NCBI RefSeq assembly: GCF_002287065.1
Contig: NZ_NSJZ01000001.1
Location: forward strand, 485,326 to 549,325
Direction: 5' to 3'
From: Paracoccus salipaludis
GTDB lineage: Bacteria; Pseudomonadota; Alphaproteobacteria; Rhodobacterales; Rhodobacteraceae
Length of the DNA stretch: 64,000 bases
Shown in pieces: positions 26,203 to 36,264 of the stretch. A program made the translations under genes and the position numbers. The notes beneath the pieces were generated by a model. The model was not told the DNA's origin. It worked only from the letters and a program-made list of their open reading frames with translations, and made no database searches. Positions within the stretch are counted from its first letter, which is position 1; each line of letters starts with the position of its first letter.

Positions 26203-26441
26203 CCGCGTTGCAGGCGATAGTTGCCCTCGGGCAGGTTCAGCGCCGCGCGCAGTTCGTTCAACTGCTCGATCGTCAGGACGATGCGCGCGACGCCGTCGCC
26301 GCCGGGCTCCATCTGCTCGATCACCACGCGGTCGTCGAAGGACAGGATCACGACGTCCTCGTTCAGCGGGCGGGAACCGGGATCGGCCTCATCGACCAGC
26401 GTGATGACCGTCGCGTCGAAGTCGTGTTCGATGGTGAACAT
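26199..26441 (-). CDS. hypothetical protein (80 aa)
   Basis: A small acidic protein, FTIEHDFDATVITLVDEADP then VVILSFDDRVVIEQMEPGGDG and VLTIEQLNELRAALNLPEG, with alternating beta-like stretches and a C-terminal helix. GAGG lies 6-9 bp before the ATG at 26441. No family is recognised. Codon use is normal and the start and end fit neatly between neighbours, so I accept it as a gene. Confidence 0.65.
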   Translation of the reverse strand: MFTIEHDFDATVITLVDEADPGSRPLNEDVVILSFDDRVVIEQMEPGGDGVARIVLTIEQLNELRAALNLPEGNYRLQRG

Positions 26442-26573
26442 GGGCGATCCTCGGGCGGGTGTTGCACAGGGGGCAACATTCGCGTGAGACCGCGACGGCG
26501 GCAAGCCCGCGGCTTTGCAGGGGGGCGGCTTGATCGATAGATTGTCACCCGACAGCAAGGCCCTTGGGACAGC

Positions 26574-27380
26574 GTGAACGACATGACGATGAAGCCGATG
26601 GCAGCCAGCGATGCGACGCTCGGGCCGTGGAAGGGTGTTTCCCTGGTCCTTGCGGCCACGGCGCTGCTGGCCGGCTGCGCCGTGCAGCCGGGCGCCCCGC
26701 TGCCGACCGACGGCGTCGCCGCCCGTTCGGCGCAGGTCGTCCGGGCCACGCCCGTCTATCCCCGCACGCCCCAGGGCGCGGCGATGACCTTCGCCGCCGT
26801 GATCCGCTCGATGGAGCCGGTGATCGAAAGCGAATGCGTCCAGCGCCGCCGTTCGCCCATCAACTGCGACTTCCAGTTCGTGGTGGACGACCGCCCGGGG
26901 CTGGAACCCAACGCCTTCCAGACGCTGGACCCCAACGGCCGCCCGATCATCGGCTTTACCCTTGCCCTGATCGCCATGGCGCAGAACGCCGACGAGCTGG
27001 CCTTTGCGGTGGGGCACGAGGCCTCGCACCACATCCTCAACCACATCGACCAGCGCACCGGTGCGGCGACGGCAGGGGCCGCGATCCTGTCGGGGATCGT
27101 CGCGGCCTCGGGCGCGGATCCGGCGTCGATCCGGGCGGCCCAGCAGATGGGGGCGTCGGTCGGCGCGCGCTATTATTCCCGCGACTGGGAGCTTCAGGCC
27201 GATTACCTGGGCGCGATCGTGACCCTGAACGCGGGCTACGACCCGGTGCGAGGGGCCGAGTTCTTTGCCCGCATCCCCGACCCGGGCGACAGGATCCTGG
27301 GCACGCATCCTTCGCGCGCGCAGCGGCAGGCGCGTGTCGCGCAGGCGGTCCAGGACGTGTCCTCGGGGCGGGCGCGCTGA
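26574..27380 (+). CDS. M48-family metalloprotease lipoprotein
   Basis: A 268-residue zinc metallopeptidase anchored as a lipoprotein: LVLAATALLAGCAVQP has a lipobox with Cys about 37. The zinc motif is HEASH near 149-153, followed by HILNHID, and a third ligand is likely in the WELQADYLG Glu/Asp helix. The protein resembles periplasmic M48B/LoiP- or BepA-like quality-control proteases, but it lacks the long C-terminal TPR domain of BepA. The GTG at 26574 or the in-frame ATG at 26583 could start it. Confidence 0.85.
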   Translation: MNDMTMKPMAASDATLGPWKGVSLVLAATALLAGCAVQPGAPLPTDGVAARSAQVVRATPVYPRTPQGAAMTFAAVIRSMEPVIESECVQRRRSPINCDFQFVVDDRPGLEPNAFQTLDPNGRPIIGFTLALIAMAQNADELAFAVGHEASHHILNHIDQRTGAATAGAAILSGIVAASGADPASIRAAQQMGASVGARYYSRDWELQADYLGAIVTLNAGYDPVRGAEFFARIPDPGDRILGTHPSRAQRQARVAQAVQDVSSGRAR

Positions 27381-27412
27381 ACGGCGCGGCCCGTCCGTCT
27401 GCGCGAAGATAG

Positions 27413-27477
27413 CCTCCGGAGCCGTGGAGCGCCCGGAGGAAAGGCGGATCGGAAAACAGCCGTCATGGCTGCTTTCC
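27413..27477. terminator. hairpin pair between convergent M48 and ilvN genes
   Basis: Two hairpins sit in the 192-bp gap. CCTCCGG/CCGGAGG (27413-27439) is followed by GGAAA(A)CAGCC with GGCTG(C)TTTCC around GTCAT (27451-27477). The second reads with A-rich and T-rich flanks on either strand, so it could end transcripts from both sides. Confidence 0.5.
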
Positions 27478-27572
27478 CGCCGCATGGGTTCAGGGAACTG
27501 ATTTCAGCGAGAAGGGCATCGAAAGGACCGGGCAGGGGTGCAGGACCCCGGCACGACGGCGCAGCCGAACCT

Positions 27573-28133
27573 TCAGCGCCCCCGCGACAGGGCGGCGACC
27601 CCCGTGCGCGCCACCTCGGCCAGTCCCAGCGGCCGCATCAGGTCGGCGAAGGCGTCCAGCTTCTCGGGCGTGCCGGTGATCTCGAAGACAAAGCTTTCCA
27701 GCGTCGAGTCGACCACCTTTGCGCGGAAGATGTCGCTGATCCGCAGCGCCTCGACCCGCTTGTCGCCGCCGCCCGAGACCTTGAACAGCCCCAGTTCGCG
27801 CTCGACCGAGGGCCCCTCGACGGTCAGGTCATGGACCTCGTGGACGGGCACGATCCGGCCAAGCTGCGCCTTGATTTGCTCGATCACGGCGGGCGTGCCG
27901 CGCGTGACCAGCGTGATCCGCGAGCGGTGGCCGGTATGGTCCACCTCGGCCACGGTCAGGCTGTCGATGTTGTAGCCGCGTCCCGAGAACAGGCCGATCA
28001 CGCGGGCCAGCGCCCCCGCCTCGTTGTCCACGATGACGGCCAGGGTGTGCCGCTCTTCTCCTGCCGCGTGATAGTCGCGCAGGTCGTAGGCCGAGTGGCT
28101 TGATGCGCCGCGTTCCAGTTTCAGTGCCGACAT
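27573..28133 (-). CDS. ilvN: acetolactate synthase small (regulatory) subunit
   Basis: A 186-residue regulatory subunit with an N-terminal ACT domain (HTLAVIVDNEAGALARVIGLFSGRGYNIDSLTV) that binds valine for feedback control, then a second conserved half (FRAKVVDSTLESFVFEITGTPEKLDAFADLMRPLGLAEVARTG). It follows the catalytic gene with a 10-bp gap on the same strand. An ilvH name would be equally acceptable. Confidence 0.95.
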   Translation of the reverse strand: MSALKLERGASSHSAYDLRDYHAAGEERHTLAVIVDNEAGALARVIGLFSGRGYNIDSLTVAEVDHTGHRSRITLVTRGTPAVIEQIKAQLGRIVPVHEVHDLTVEGPSVERELGLFKVSGGGDKRVEALRISDIFRAKVVDSTLESFVFEITGTPEKLDAFADLMRPLGLAEVARTGVAALSRGR

Positions 28134-28143
28134 GGTTGCCCCC

Positions 28144-29907
<1,764 letters not shown>

Positions 29908-29937
29908 CTCCGACCCCCTGTTCGCGGAAAACCTGCG

Positions 29938-29996
29938 GCAGAGCCGAGTGCTCTGCTGCGCCGCCGCAAGCTAGGCGGCAGTGCAGCGAGGGTCAA
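29938..29996 (-). promoter_or_regulatory. ilvI promoter and leader hairpin
   Basis: On the minus strand, TTGACC (29996-29991) and TAGCTT (29973-29968) are spaced by 17 bp. The leader of about 54 nt carries a 7-bp hairpin, GCAGAGC with GCTCTGC (29956-29938). No leader peptide rich in Ile, Val or Leu codons was seen, so classical attenuation is not supported. Confidence 0.5.
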
Positions 29997-30034
29997 TGGC
30001 ACCCAAAGAAAAATGTCGGCCTGCCAGAGCAAAA

Positions 30035-30053
30035 CGCAACAATGTTGCGCAAC
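30035..30053. promoter_or_regulatory. operator-like inverted repeat upstream of ilvI
   Basis: CGCAACAATGTTGCG (30035-30049) is a perfect 7+1+7 palindrome overlapped by a second, GTTGCGCAAC (30044-30053). It lies 39 bp upstream of the ilvI -35 element and 8 bp from the bpt stop. Its AT-rich surroundings are unusual for this window. Confidence 0.4.
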
Positions 30054-30060
30054 CCGGATT

Positions 30061-30873
30061 TCAGTCCTGCGGCAGGTGGATGCGCGCGACCTGTTCCACG
30101 ATGGGGTCGATGGACAGGGGATGGGTCTCGCCCTCGTGGTCCTCGGGGCGGCCGATGTCCTGCCAGACGCCGCCCTTGTGGATTTCCAGCGCGCCGAAGC
30201 TGGCCTTGTAGGCCATCTTGCGGCTGCCGGGCACCCAGTAGCCCAGATAGACGTAGGGCAGCCCCGCCTCGCGCGCCATCTCGATATGGTCGAGGATCAT
30301 CCAGGTGCCCAGGCTGTCGGCGATCCGCGCCGGATCGTAGAAGCTGTAGACGAGGCTCAGCCCGTCATCGAGGATGTCCGTCAGGCAGACCGCGGCCAGC
30401 GGCTGCCCTTCCTCGGCCCGGGCGCGGTATTCGAAGACGCGGGTGCGGACCGGCGTTTCCTCGATCATCGCGGCGAATTCGAAGATGTCCATGTCGGCCA
30501 TCCCGCCATCCGCGTGGCGATGATCCAGGTAGCGGCGGAACAGGTCGAACTGTTCTTCGGTCGCCCAGGCGCTGGTGCCCAGCCGCGACAGGCCCGCGTT
30601 GCGCCGGGCGACCCGGCGCTGGCTGCGGCTGGGCTGGAAATCCCTGACCCGGATGCGCGCCGACATGCAGGCCACGCAGCTTTCGCAGCTGGGGCGATAG
30701 ACGACATTCTGCGACCGCCGGAAGCCCTGCCGGGACAGGGCGTTGTTCAGGTCGCGCGCGCGCTCGCCCGTCAGGGCGGTGAACAGCTTCCGCTCGGCCC
30801 GGCCATGCAGATAAGGGCAGGGCTGGGGCGCCGTGACATAGAACTGCGGCGCGCTTGAGGGGGTGTGGCGCAT
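30061..30873 (-). CDS. bpt: aspartate/glutamate leucyltransferase
   Basis: A 270-residue Bpt/Ate1-type transferase that adds Leu from Leu-tRNA to proteins with N-terminal Asp or Glu, marking them for Clp[18 protein letters not shown], the Cys cluster [18 protein letters not shown] and [11 protein letters not shown] are characteristic. In the C-terminal GNAT-like half, [18 protein letters not shown] and FGALEI are as expected. ATG codons at 30876 and 30873 are adjacent; the second has better spacing from GGAAGGGGG. Confidence 0.92.
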   Translation of the reverse strand: MRHTPSSAPQFYVTAPQPCPYLHGRAERKLFTALTGERARDLNNALSRQGFRRSQNVVYRPSCESCVACMSARIRVRDFQPSRSQRRVARRNAGLSRLGTSAWATEEQFDLFRRYLDHRHADGGMADMDIFEFAAMIEETPVRTRVFEYRARAEEGQPLAAVCLTDILDDGLSLVYSFYDPARIADSLGTWMILDHIEMAREAGLPYVYLGYWVPGSRKMAYKASFGALEIHKGGVWQDIGRPEDHEGETHPLSIDPIVEQVARIHLPQD

Positions 30874-31100
30874 CATTCCCCCTTCCGGCCGGGGACCGCA
30901 AAAGGCGCAGGACCGGAGAAGCGGAGGAAAACAGGGATCATGCGCGGCAGCCGGATCTTCGCCTCGGGAACGGGAGATTGCGTGGACGGTAGCAACAGAA
31001 GATGCACTCGCCAAGGACCTAGGGCGCGATTCGCCAAGTGCAAGCAGGAGCTTGCGCCGGAAGACCGGAACCATGCAAGAACATCATCCGCGCCGCCGCA

Positions 31101-31128
31101 TTGACGCCGCGTCCGGCGGCCTTAGGCT
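31101..31128 (+). promoter_or_regulatory. glnE promoter, probable leaderless start
   Basis: TTGACG (31101-31106) and TAGGCT (31123-31128) are separated by 16 bp, with the glnE ATG beginning 7 bp after the -10. Transcription would start at or beside the start codon, and no Shine-Dalgarno is visible. Confidence 0.5.
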
Positions 31129-31134
31129 TGGGAC

Positions 31135-34008
31135 ATGAGCTTTGTCGACCGCATCACCCGCCTGCCCCTTCCGACCGACGAGCCGCGTGGCGCCGCCGCT
31201 GCCGCCAGGCTGCCGGGGGCGCCCCCGCGGCTGGCCGACCTTCTGCGGGGGGCGGCGGGCTCGAGCCCCTACCTGGCCGGGCTGATCGAGCGCGAGGCGG
31301 GCTGGCTGGCCGAGGCGCTGGACCGCGACCCGACCGCCGCTTGGCTGGCTTTCGCCGAGACCGAAGGGTTCGAGGTGCTGCCCCCCGCGGACCTCGGCCC
31401 CGCGCTGCGGCAGGCCAAGCGGCGGGTGGCGCTTTACGCGGCGCTGGCCGACCTGGGCGGCGTCTGGTCGCTGGACGAGGTCACGGGCGTGCTGACCGAC
31501 CTGGCCGACCGCGCGACCGACCTCGCCCTGCGCGCCCATGTCGCGGACGAGGCGCGGCGCGGCAAGCTGCCGGCGCCCGCGGCCGGGGCCGCGCCCGACG
31601 CGGCCGGCATCTTCGCACTGGCCATGGGCAAGATGGGCGCGCGCGAGCTGAACTATTCCTCGGACATCGACCTGATTGTCCTTTACGACGACGCGGCCTA
31701 TGCGCCCGGCGACCAGCACGAGGTCCGCGCCGCCCTGATCCGCGCCACCCGCAAGGCCGCGGCCACGCTGTCGGACCTGACCGCGCAGGGCTATGTCTTC
31801 CGCACCGACCTGCGGCTGCGGCCCGATGCCTCGGTGACGCCGGTCTGCATCTCGGCCAGCGCGGCGCTGAACTATTACGAGGCCGAGGGGCGCAGCTGGG
31901 AACGCGCGGCCTATATCAAGGCGCGGGTCTGCGCGGGCGACCTCGCGGCGGGCGGGCGTTTCCTGGACGCGCTGCGGCCCTTTGTCTGGCGGCGGCATCT
32001 CGACTTCGCCACCGTCGAGGACACGCACGAGATGCGCCGCCGCATCCGCGACCACAAGGGCCTGCACGGCATCCGGGTGCCGGGCCATGACCTCAAACTG
32101 GGCCGGGGCGGCATCCGCGAAATCGAGTTCTTCGCCCAAACCCAGCAGTTGATCGCGGGGGGGCGCGACCCCGACCTGCGCGCGCGCCGCACGGTCGATG
32201 CGCTGGCCGCGCTGGCCGCCAAGGGCTGGATCCCAGCCGAGGTCGCGGGTGAGCTTTCCGCCCATTACCGCGAACACCGCGAGATCGAGCACCGCATCCA
32301 GATGGTGAACGACGCCCAGACCCATGCGCTGCCCTCGACGCCCGAGGCCTTGGAACTGGTGATCCGCCTTTCGGGCGAAGCGGATGCCGAGGCCTGGTGC
32401 GCACGGCTCGAATCCCGCCTGCACCGGGTCGAGGAACTGACCGGCAACCTGTTCGAGCCCGGCGGCTCAGGCGATCGCCCCCGGCTCAGCGCCGAGCAGG
32501 CGGCGCTGGTCGAGGGCTGGCAAAGCTACCCCGCGCTCAGGTCGGTCCGCGCCCAGCAGGTCTTTGCCCGGATCGAGCCGCGTGTCCTGTCCAGCCTGTT
32601 CCGCGCCGGCCGCCCCGGCGAGGCGCTGGGCCGCTTCGACAGCTTCCTGCGCGGGCTGCCGGCGGGGGTGCAGCTCTTCTCAATGTTCGAATCGAACCCC
32701 TCGCTGATCGACCTTCTGGGCGACATCTGCGCGACCTCGCCGGGCTTGGCCGCTTATCTGGCGCGCTACCCCGAGGTGCTGGACGCGGTGCTGGCGGGCA
32801 GCTTCTTCGCGCCGTGGCCGGGACTCGAGGCGATGCGTTCCGAACTGTCGGCCACGCTCGACCGCACGATGGCCGCCCCCGATGGCGGGTATGAAAGGGC
32901 GCTCGACACCGCCCGGCGCTGGGCGCACGAATGGCAGTTCCGGGTGGGCGTCCACCACTTGCGCGGGCTGGTCGAGGCCGAGGAAGCGGGCCAGCAGTAC
33001 GCCGACATCGCGGACGCGGCGCTGGCGGCGCTTGCGCCCATGGTCACGGCCGAGTTCGCGCGCCGCCACGGTCCGCCGCCCGGGCACGGGGCAGCGGTGC
33101 TGGGCATGGGCTCGCTGGGCGCGCGGCAACTGAACGCGGCCTCGGACCTGGACCTGATCATGATCTACGACGCGGCCGAGGCCGAGGGGTCCTCGGGGCC
33201 AAGGCCCTTGGCGACGCGCGCCTATTATGCGCGCCTGACGCAGGCCCTTCTGACCGCCGTCACCGCGCCGACCGCGGCAGGCCGGCTTTACGAGGTGGAC
33301 ATGCGCCTGCGCCCTTCGGGGCGGCAGGGACCGGTCGCTACGGCCTTCGAATCGTTCCGCGCCTACCAGATGCACGAGGCCTGGACCTGGGAGCATCTCG
33401 CCCTGACCCGCGCCCGGGTGGTCGCCGTGCTGCCGGGTGCCTTGTCCGATTCGCCCAATCCACCCGATCCGACGCAGCAGCCGGATGCGCAGGAACTGCC
33501 TCCGCTTGCGGTCCGGCTTGAAACCCTGCGGCGCGAGGTGCTGGCGGTGCGCGGGACCGACCCGCGCGTTGTCCCGGATCTCGAGGAGATGCGGCAGCGG
33601 ATCTTTGCGGCCAAGGCGCCGGACGGGCGCTGGGAAGCCAAGATCGGCCGGGGCCGCCTGCAGGACATCGAGCTGCTCGCCCAGTCCTTGGCGCTGCGCG
33701 GCGCCTCGCCCTCGCGGGGGGCGGCGATGCAGATCCGCGCAGGCCGCCGGGCCGGGCTGATCGGCACCGAGGATGCAGCCAGCCTGACGGTCGCGCACCG
33801 CTTCCTGTGGCGACTACACTGCGCGGGACGTCTGCTGACCGATCGGCCGCTGGACATGGAGGCGCTGGGCCGGGGCGGCCAGGACTTCCTGCTGCGGGAA
33901 ACAGCCTGCGCGTCGCTGGACGAACTCGCCCACCGGCTGGACGCAACGGTTGAATCGGCGGGCCGGATCATCGACGCCCTGACCCGGGCGGCAGAGGCGG
34001 TTCCGTAG
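31135..34008 (+). CDS. glnE: bifunctional glutamine synthetase adenylyltransferase/deadenylase
   Basis: A 957-residue enzyme that adds and removes AMP on glutamine synthetase in response to PII, tuning nitrogen assimilation. The two nucleotidyltransferase domains are clear: MGKMGARELNYSSDIDLIVLYD near residue 165 (deadenylylation) and GMGSLGARQLNAASDLDLIMIYD near 657 (adenylylation). Length and two-domain order match GlnE; the N-terminal 90 residues are Ala/Pro rich. It is a single gene, convergent with the glycosyltransferase downstream. Confidence 0.96.
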   Translation: MSFVDRITRLPLPTDEPRGAAAAARLPGAPPRLADLLRGAAGSSPYLAGLIEREAGWLAEALDRDPTAAWLAFAETEGFEVLPPADLGPALRQAKRRVALYAALADLGGVWSLDEVTGVLTDLADRATDLALRAHVADEARRGKLPAPAAGAAPDAAGIFALAMGKMGARELNYSSDIDLIVLYDDAAYAPGDQHEVRAALIRATRKAAATLSDLTAQGYVFRTDLRLRPDASVTPVCISASAALNYYEAEGRSWERAAYIKARVCAGDLAAGGRFLDALRPFVWRRHLDFATVEDTHEMRRRIRDHKGLHGIRVPGHDLKLGRGGIREIEFFAQTQQLIAGGRDPDLRARRTVDALAALAAKGWIPAEVAGELSAHYREHREIEHRIQMVNDAQTHALPSTPEALELVIRLSGEADAEAWCARLESRLHRVEELTGNLFEPGGSGDRPRLSAEQAALVEGWQSYPALRSVRAQQVFARIEPRVLSSLFRAGRPGEALGRFDSFLRGLPAGVQLFSMFESNPSLIDLLGDICATSPGLAAYLARYPEVLDAVLAGSFFAPWPGLEAMRSELSATLDRTMAAPDGGYERALDTARRWAHEWQFRVGVHHLRGLVEAEEAGQQYADIADAALAALAPMVTAEFARRHGPPPGHGAAVLGMGSLGARQLNAASDLDLIMIYDAAEAEGSSGPRPLATRAYYARLTQALLTAVTAPTAAGRLYEVDMRLRPSGRQGPVATAFESFRAYQMHEAWTWEHLALTRARVVAVLPGALSDSPNPPDPTQQPDAQELPPLAVRLETLRREVLAVRGTDPRVVPDLEEMRQRIFAAKAPDGRWEAKIGRGRLQDIELLAQSLALRGASPSRGAAMQIRAGRRAGLIGTEDAASLTVAHRFLWRLHCAGRLLTDRPLDMEALGRGGQDFLLRETACASLDELAHRLDATVESAGRIIDALTRAAEAVP

Positions 34009-34134
34009 GCGCGCAGGGACCACTGCAAGCAGGCCCCGTCCGCGCCTTCAGGGCTGGCGGTTGCCGGCCGAGCCCGCGCCGTGGATGCGCAAGGACCGGC
34101 GCCGGAAACAGGTTCGGGGCGGCACCTGCACTCC

Positions 34135-36195
34135 TTACCGGATCGAGCCGTCGATGCGCAGGGGGATGGTCGCCACGCGGGTCTCGGCGCCTCCGGACCG
34201 CGAGCCGTCCAGCACCGGGATCAGCGCGCCATCGGGCAGGGGCTCGGGCGCCTCGTCGGCGGCATGATCGAAGACGCCGTGGGTGGTCTTGTCCCAGTAG
34301 AAGGGCTTCACGACGATCTCGTAGGCTGCCTTCCAGGCTGCAAGGCAGGCCAGAAGAAAATAGAAGTACAGCGTCGGCGCCCAGGGCATCAGGTGCGGGT
34401 GGGTGCGCCGCACGGCCCAGGCCGCCACGACCAGGTTCAGCGCCTCGGACAGAAGAAAGGTGGCGATGACCGCCGTGCCCCACCCGCCACCCATGACCGG
34501 CCCCAGCGGATGGCCGAGGCCCAATGCCAGCAGCCAGAAGCTCCACAGCACGGGGGCGAGAACGAACTGCTGAACGGTGGCGAACATCTGCAGGTGAAAG
34601 CCGACCGCGGGCCAGAACCCGATCTGGCGCACCAGCCGCCCCGGCGCGCGCATGTGGACGCCCCAGGTCATCGCAAATCCCTTGAGCCAGCGCGAGCGCT
34701 GCTTGACCCACGGGACGGCGCGGCAGTTCGCTTCTTCATGGGTCGTCGTGGCAACGATTTCGGTGCGGTAGCCGAGGCGCGCGAGGCGCACGCCCAGATC
34801 GGCGTCCTCGGTCACGTTCCAGCCGTCCCAGCCGCCCGCCTGCGCCAGAGCCGAGCGGCGGATGAAGAAGGTGGTCCCACCCAGGGGCACCACCAGCCCT
34901 ATCCGCGCGAGTCCCGGCAGCACGCCCCGGAACCAGGACGAATATTCTAGCGTGAAGCAGCGGGCGAGCCAGTTGGTGCGAGGGTTGTAGAAATCGAGCG
35001 CCCCCTGGACGCAGGCGACCTCGGGCGGGGCGAAATGCAGGTGGTGGGCCACCTTGTGCAGCTGGTCGGCCTCGGGCCGGTCCTCGGCGTCCCAGACGCC
35101 GATGATCTCGCCCCGGCAGAAGTTCAGCGCATAGTTCAGCGCCCGCGGCTTTGTGCGGATCGGGCCGTCCGGCACGGTCACGACGCGCATCCAGAAGGGC
35201 AGGGTGACGCCCTCCAGCGCGTTGCGGGTCACGGCGTCCGTTTCCTCGACCACCAGCAGGACGTCCGTCAACTCGCGCGGATAGTTCAGCCGGGCGAGGC
35301 GGCCCACGAGGCGGTCGGCGATGCCTTCCTCGCGGAACATCGGCACCATGACCGAGATCACCGGCCACTTTTCCTCCATTGCCGCGTCCGGGTGGGTGGC
35401 CTCGGTCTGACGCAGCCCCTGCAGGGTCGCGCGGAAGGCCAGCGCCTTCAGCACCGTGGTCGCCACCAGCGTCCCGATCGTCAGAAGGCTGACCAGCGCC
35501 AGCACCATGACAGGCGCCAGCCACAGCCCGAGGGTCAGCGCCGCCATCAGCGCCAGGAGGATGCGGCCCAGCCGCCCCTCATCGCGGGTGCGGCAGCTGA
35601 GTTCGGGGGCAACGCAGGTTTCGGCCTGCCGGATCAAAGCGGTGCGGCGTGTGGCCAGCAAGGCCTGGATGCAGTCGTTTTCCGGGCAAAGCAGCATCCG
35701 CACGGGACCGAGCCGCGATTCGAGCGGCTCGCGCAGCGCCTCGAAGCGCTCGGGCCAGGCAACGGCGACAAAGGTCACGCCTCCCGTGCGCCGCCAAGGC
35801 ACGACACCCCGGGTCAGGCACCAGTCCGCGCCCATGCGGTCGATCAGCCGCGCGTCGGGGGGCAGGGCGGTCAGGTCGATGACGCTGGTGCGCCATTGCC
35901 GTGACAGGGCGCGGAACAGCGCCTGCGGCGTGACCCAGCCGCGTGCCAGCAGGATCTCGCCCAGCCGCGCCGTTTCGCGGCGCTGCATGACCAGCGCCTT
36001 GAGCAGGTTGCCCGGATCGACCGCGCCTTCGTCCAGCAGGATCTGCCCCAGCGGGCGGCTGTCGCGTCCGCCCGCACGTGGCGCGGGCCGGTCGTCGGGC
36101 CGGGCCACGCGCGGGCGGAACGGAACCGGCGCGCGATCGCCCTCGGGCGCAGCAGGAGCCCCCGGCAGCTTGCGGCGAATCGGTGAAATGGACAT
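34135..36195 (-). CDS. membrane GT2 glycosyltransferase with N-terminal c-di-GMP-binding MshEN domain
   Basis: A 686-residue protein. Residues 48-71 and 77-100 are two 24-residue repeats (PLGQILLDEG..LLKALVMQ and RLGEILLARG..LFRALSRQ) with a 5-residue spacer, the exact MshEN pattern known to bind cyclic di-GMP. A transmembrane pair lies near 205-245. Then comes a GT2 domain with ISVMVPMFREEG, WDAEDRPEA, TEDADLGVRL and the processive QxxRW motif KQRSRWLKG, followed by C-terminal membrane helices. It probably exports a polysaccharide when c-di-GMP is high, like NfrB-type enzymes. ATG at 36195, or GTG at 36201. A CtrA box lies upstream. Confidence 0.85.
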   Translation of the reverse strand: MSISPIRRKLPGAPAAPEGDRAPVPFRPRVARPDDRPAPRAGGRDSRPLGQILLDEGAVDPGNLLKALVMQRRETARLGEILLARGWVTPQALFRALSRQWRTSVIDLTALPPDARLIDRMGADWCLTRGVVPWRRTGGVTFVAVAWPERFEALREPLESRLGPVRMLLCPENDCIQALLATRRTALIRQAETCVAPELSCRTRDEGRLGRILLALMAALTLGLWLAPVMVLALVSLLTIGTLVATTVLKALAFRATLQGLRQTEATHPDAAMEEKWPVISVMVPMFREEGIADRLVGRLARLNYPRELTDVLLVVEETDAVTRNALEGVTLPFWMRVVTVPDGPIRTKPRALNYALNFCRGEIIGVWDAEDRPEADQLHKVAHHLHFAPPEVACVQGALDFYNPRTNWLARCFTLEYSSWFRGVLPGLARIGLVVPLGGTTFFIRRSALAQAGGWDGWNVTEDADLGVRLARLGYRTEIVATTTHEEANCRAVPWVKQRSRWLKGFAMTWGVHMRAPGRLVRQIGFWPAVGFHLQMFATVQQFVLAPVLWSFWLLALGLGHPLGPVMGGGWGTAVIATFLLSEALNLVVAAWAVRRTHPHLMPWAPTLYFYFLLACLAAWKAAYEIVVKPFYWDKTTHGVFDHAADEAPEPLPDGALIPVLDGSRSGGAETRVATIPLRIDGSIR

Positions 36196-36242
36196 GGGCA
36201 CCCGGGGGCTGTCGAAACCTGCCCCTTGATGGCCCGAAAAGC

Positions 36243-36257
36243 TTAAGCCGCCGTTAA
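36243..36257. promoter_or_regulatory. CtrA-binding box (TTAA-N7-TTAA)
   Basis: TTAAGCCGCCGTTAA fits the CtrA consensus TTAA-N7-TTAA exactly and continues with C, as in the full consensus. It lies 47 bp upstream of the glycosyltransferase ATG and 7 bp after the carA stop, so the glycosyltransferase is the obvious target. Confidence 0.6.
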
Positions 36258-36264
36258 CGCGACG

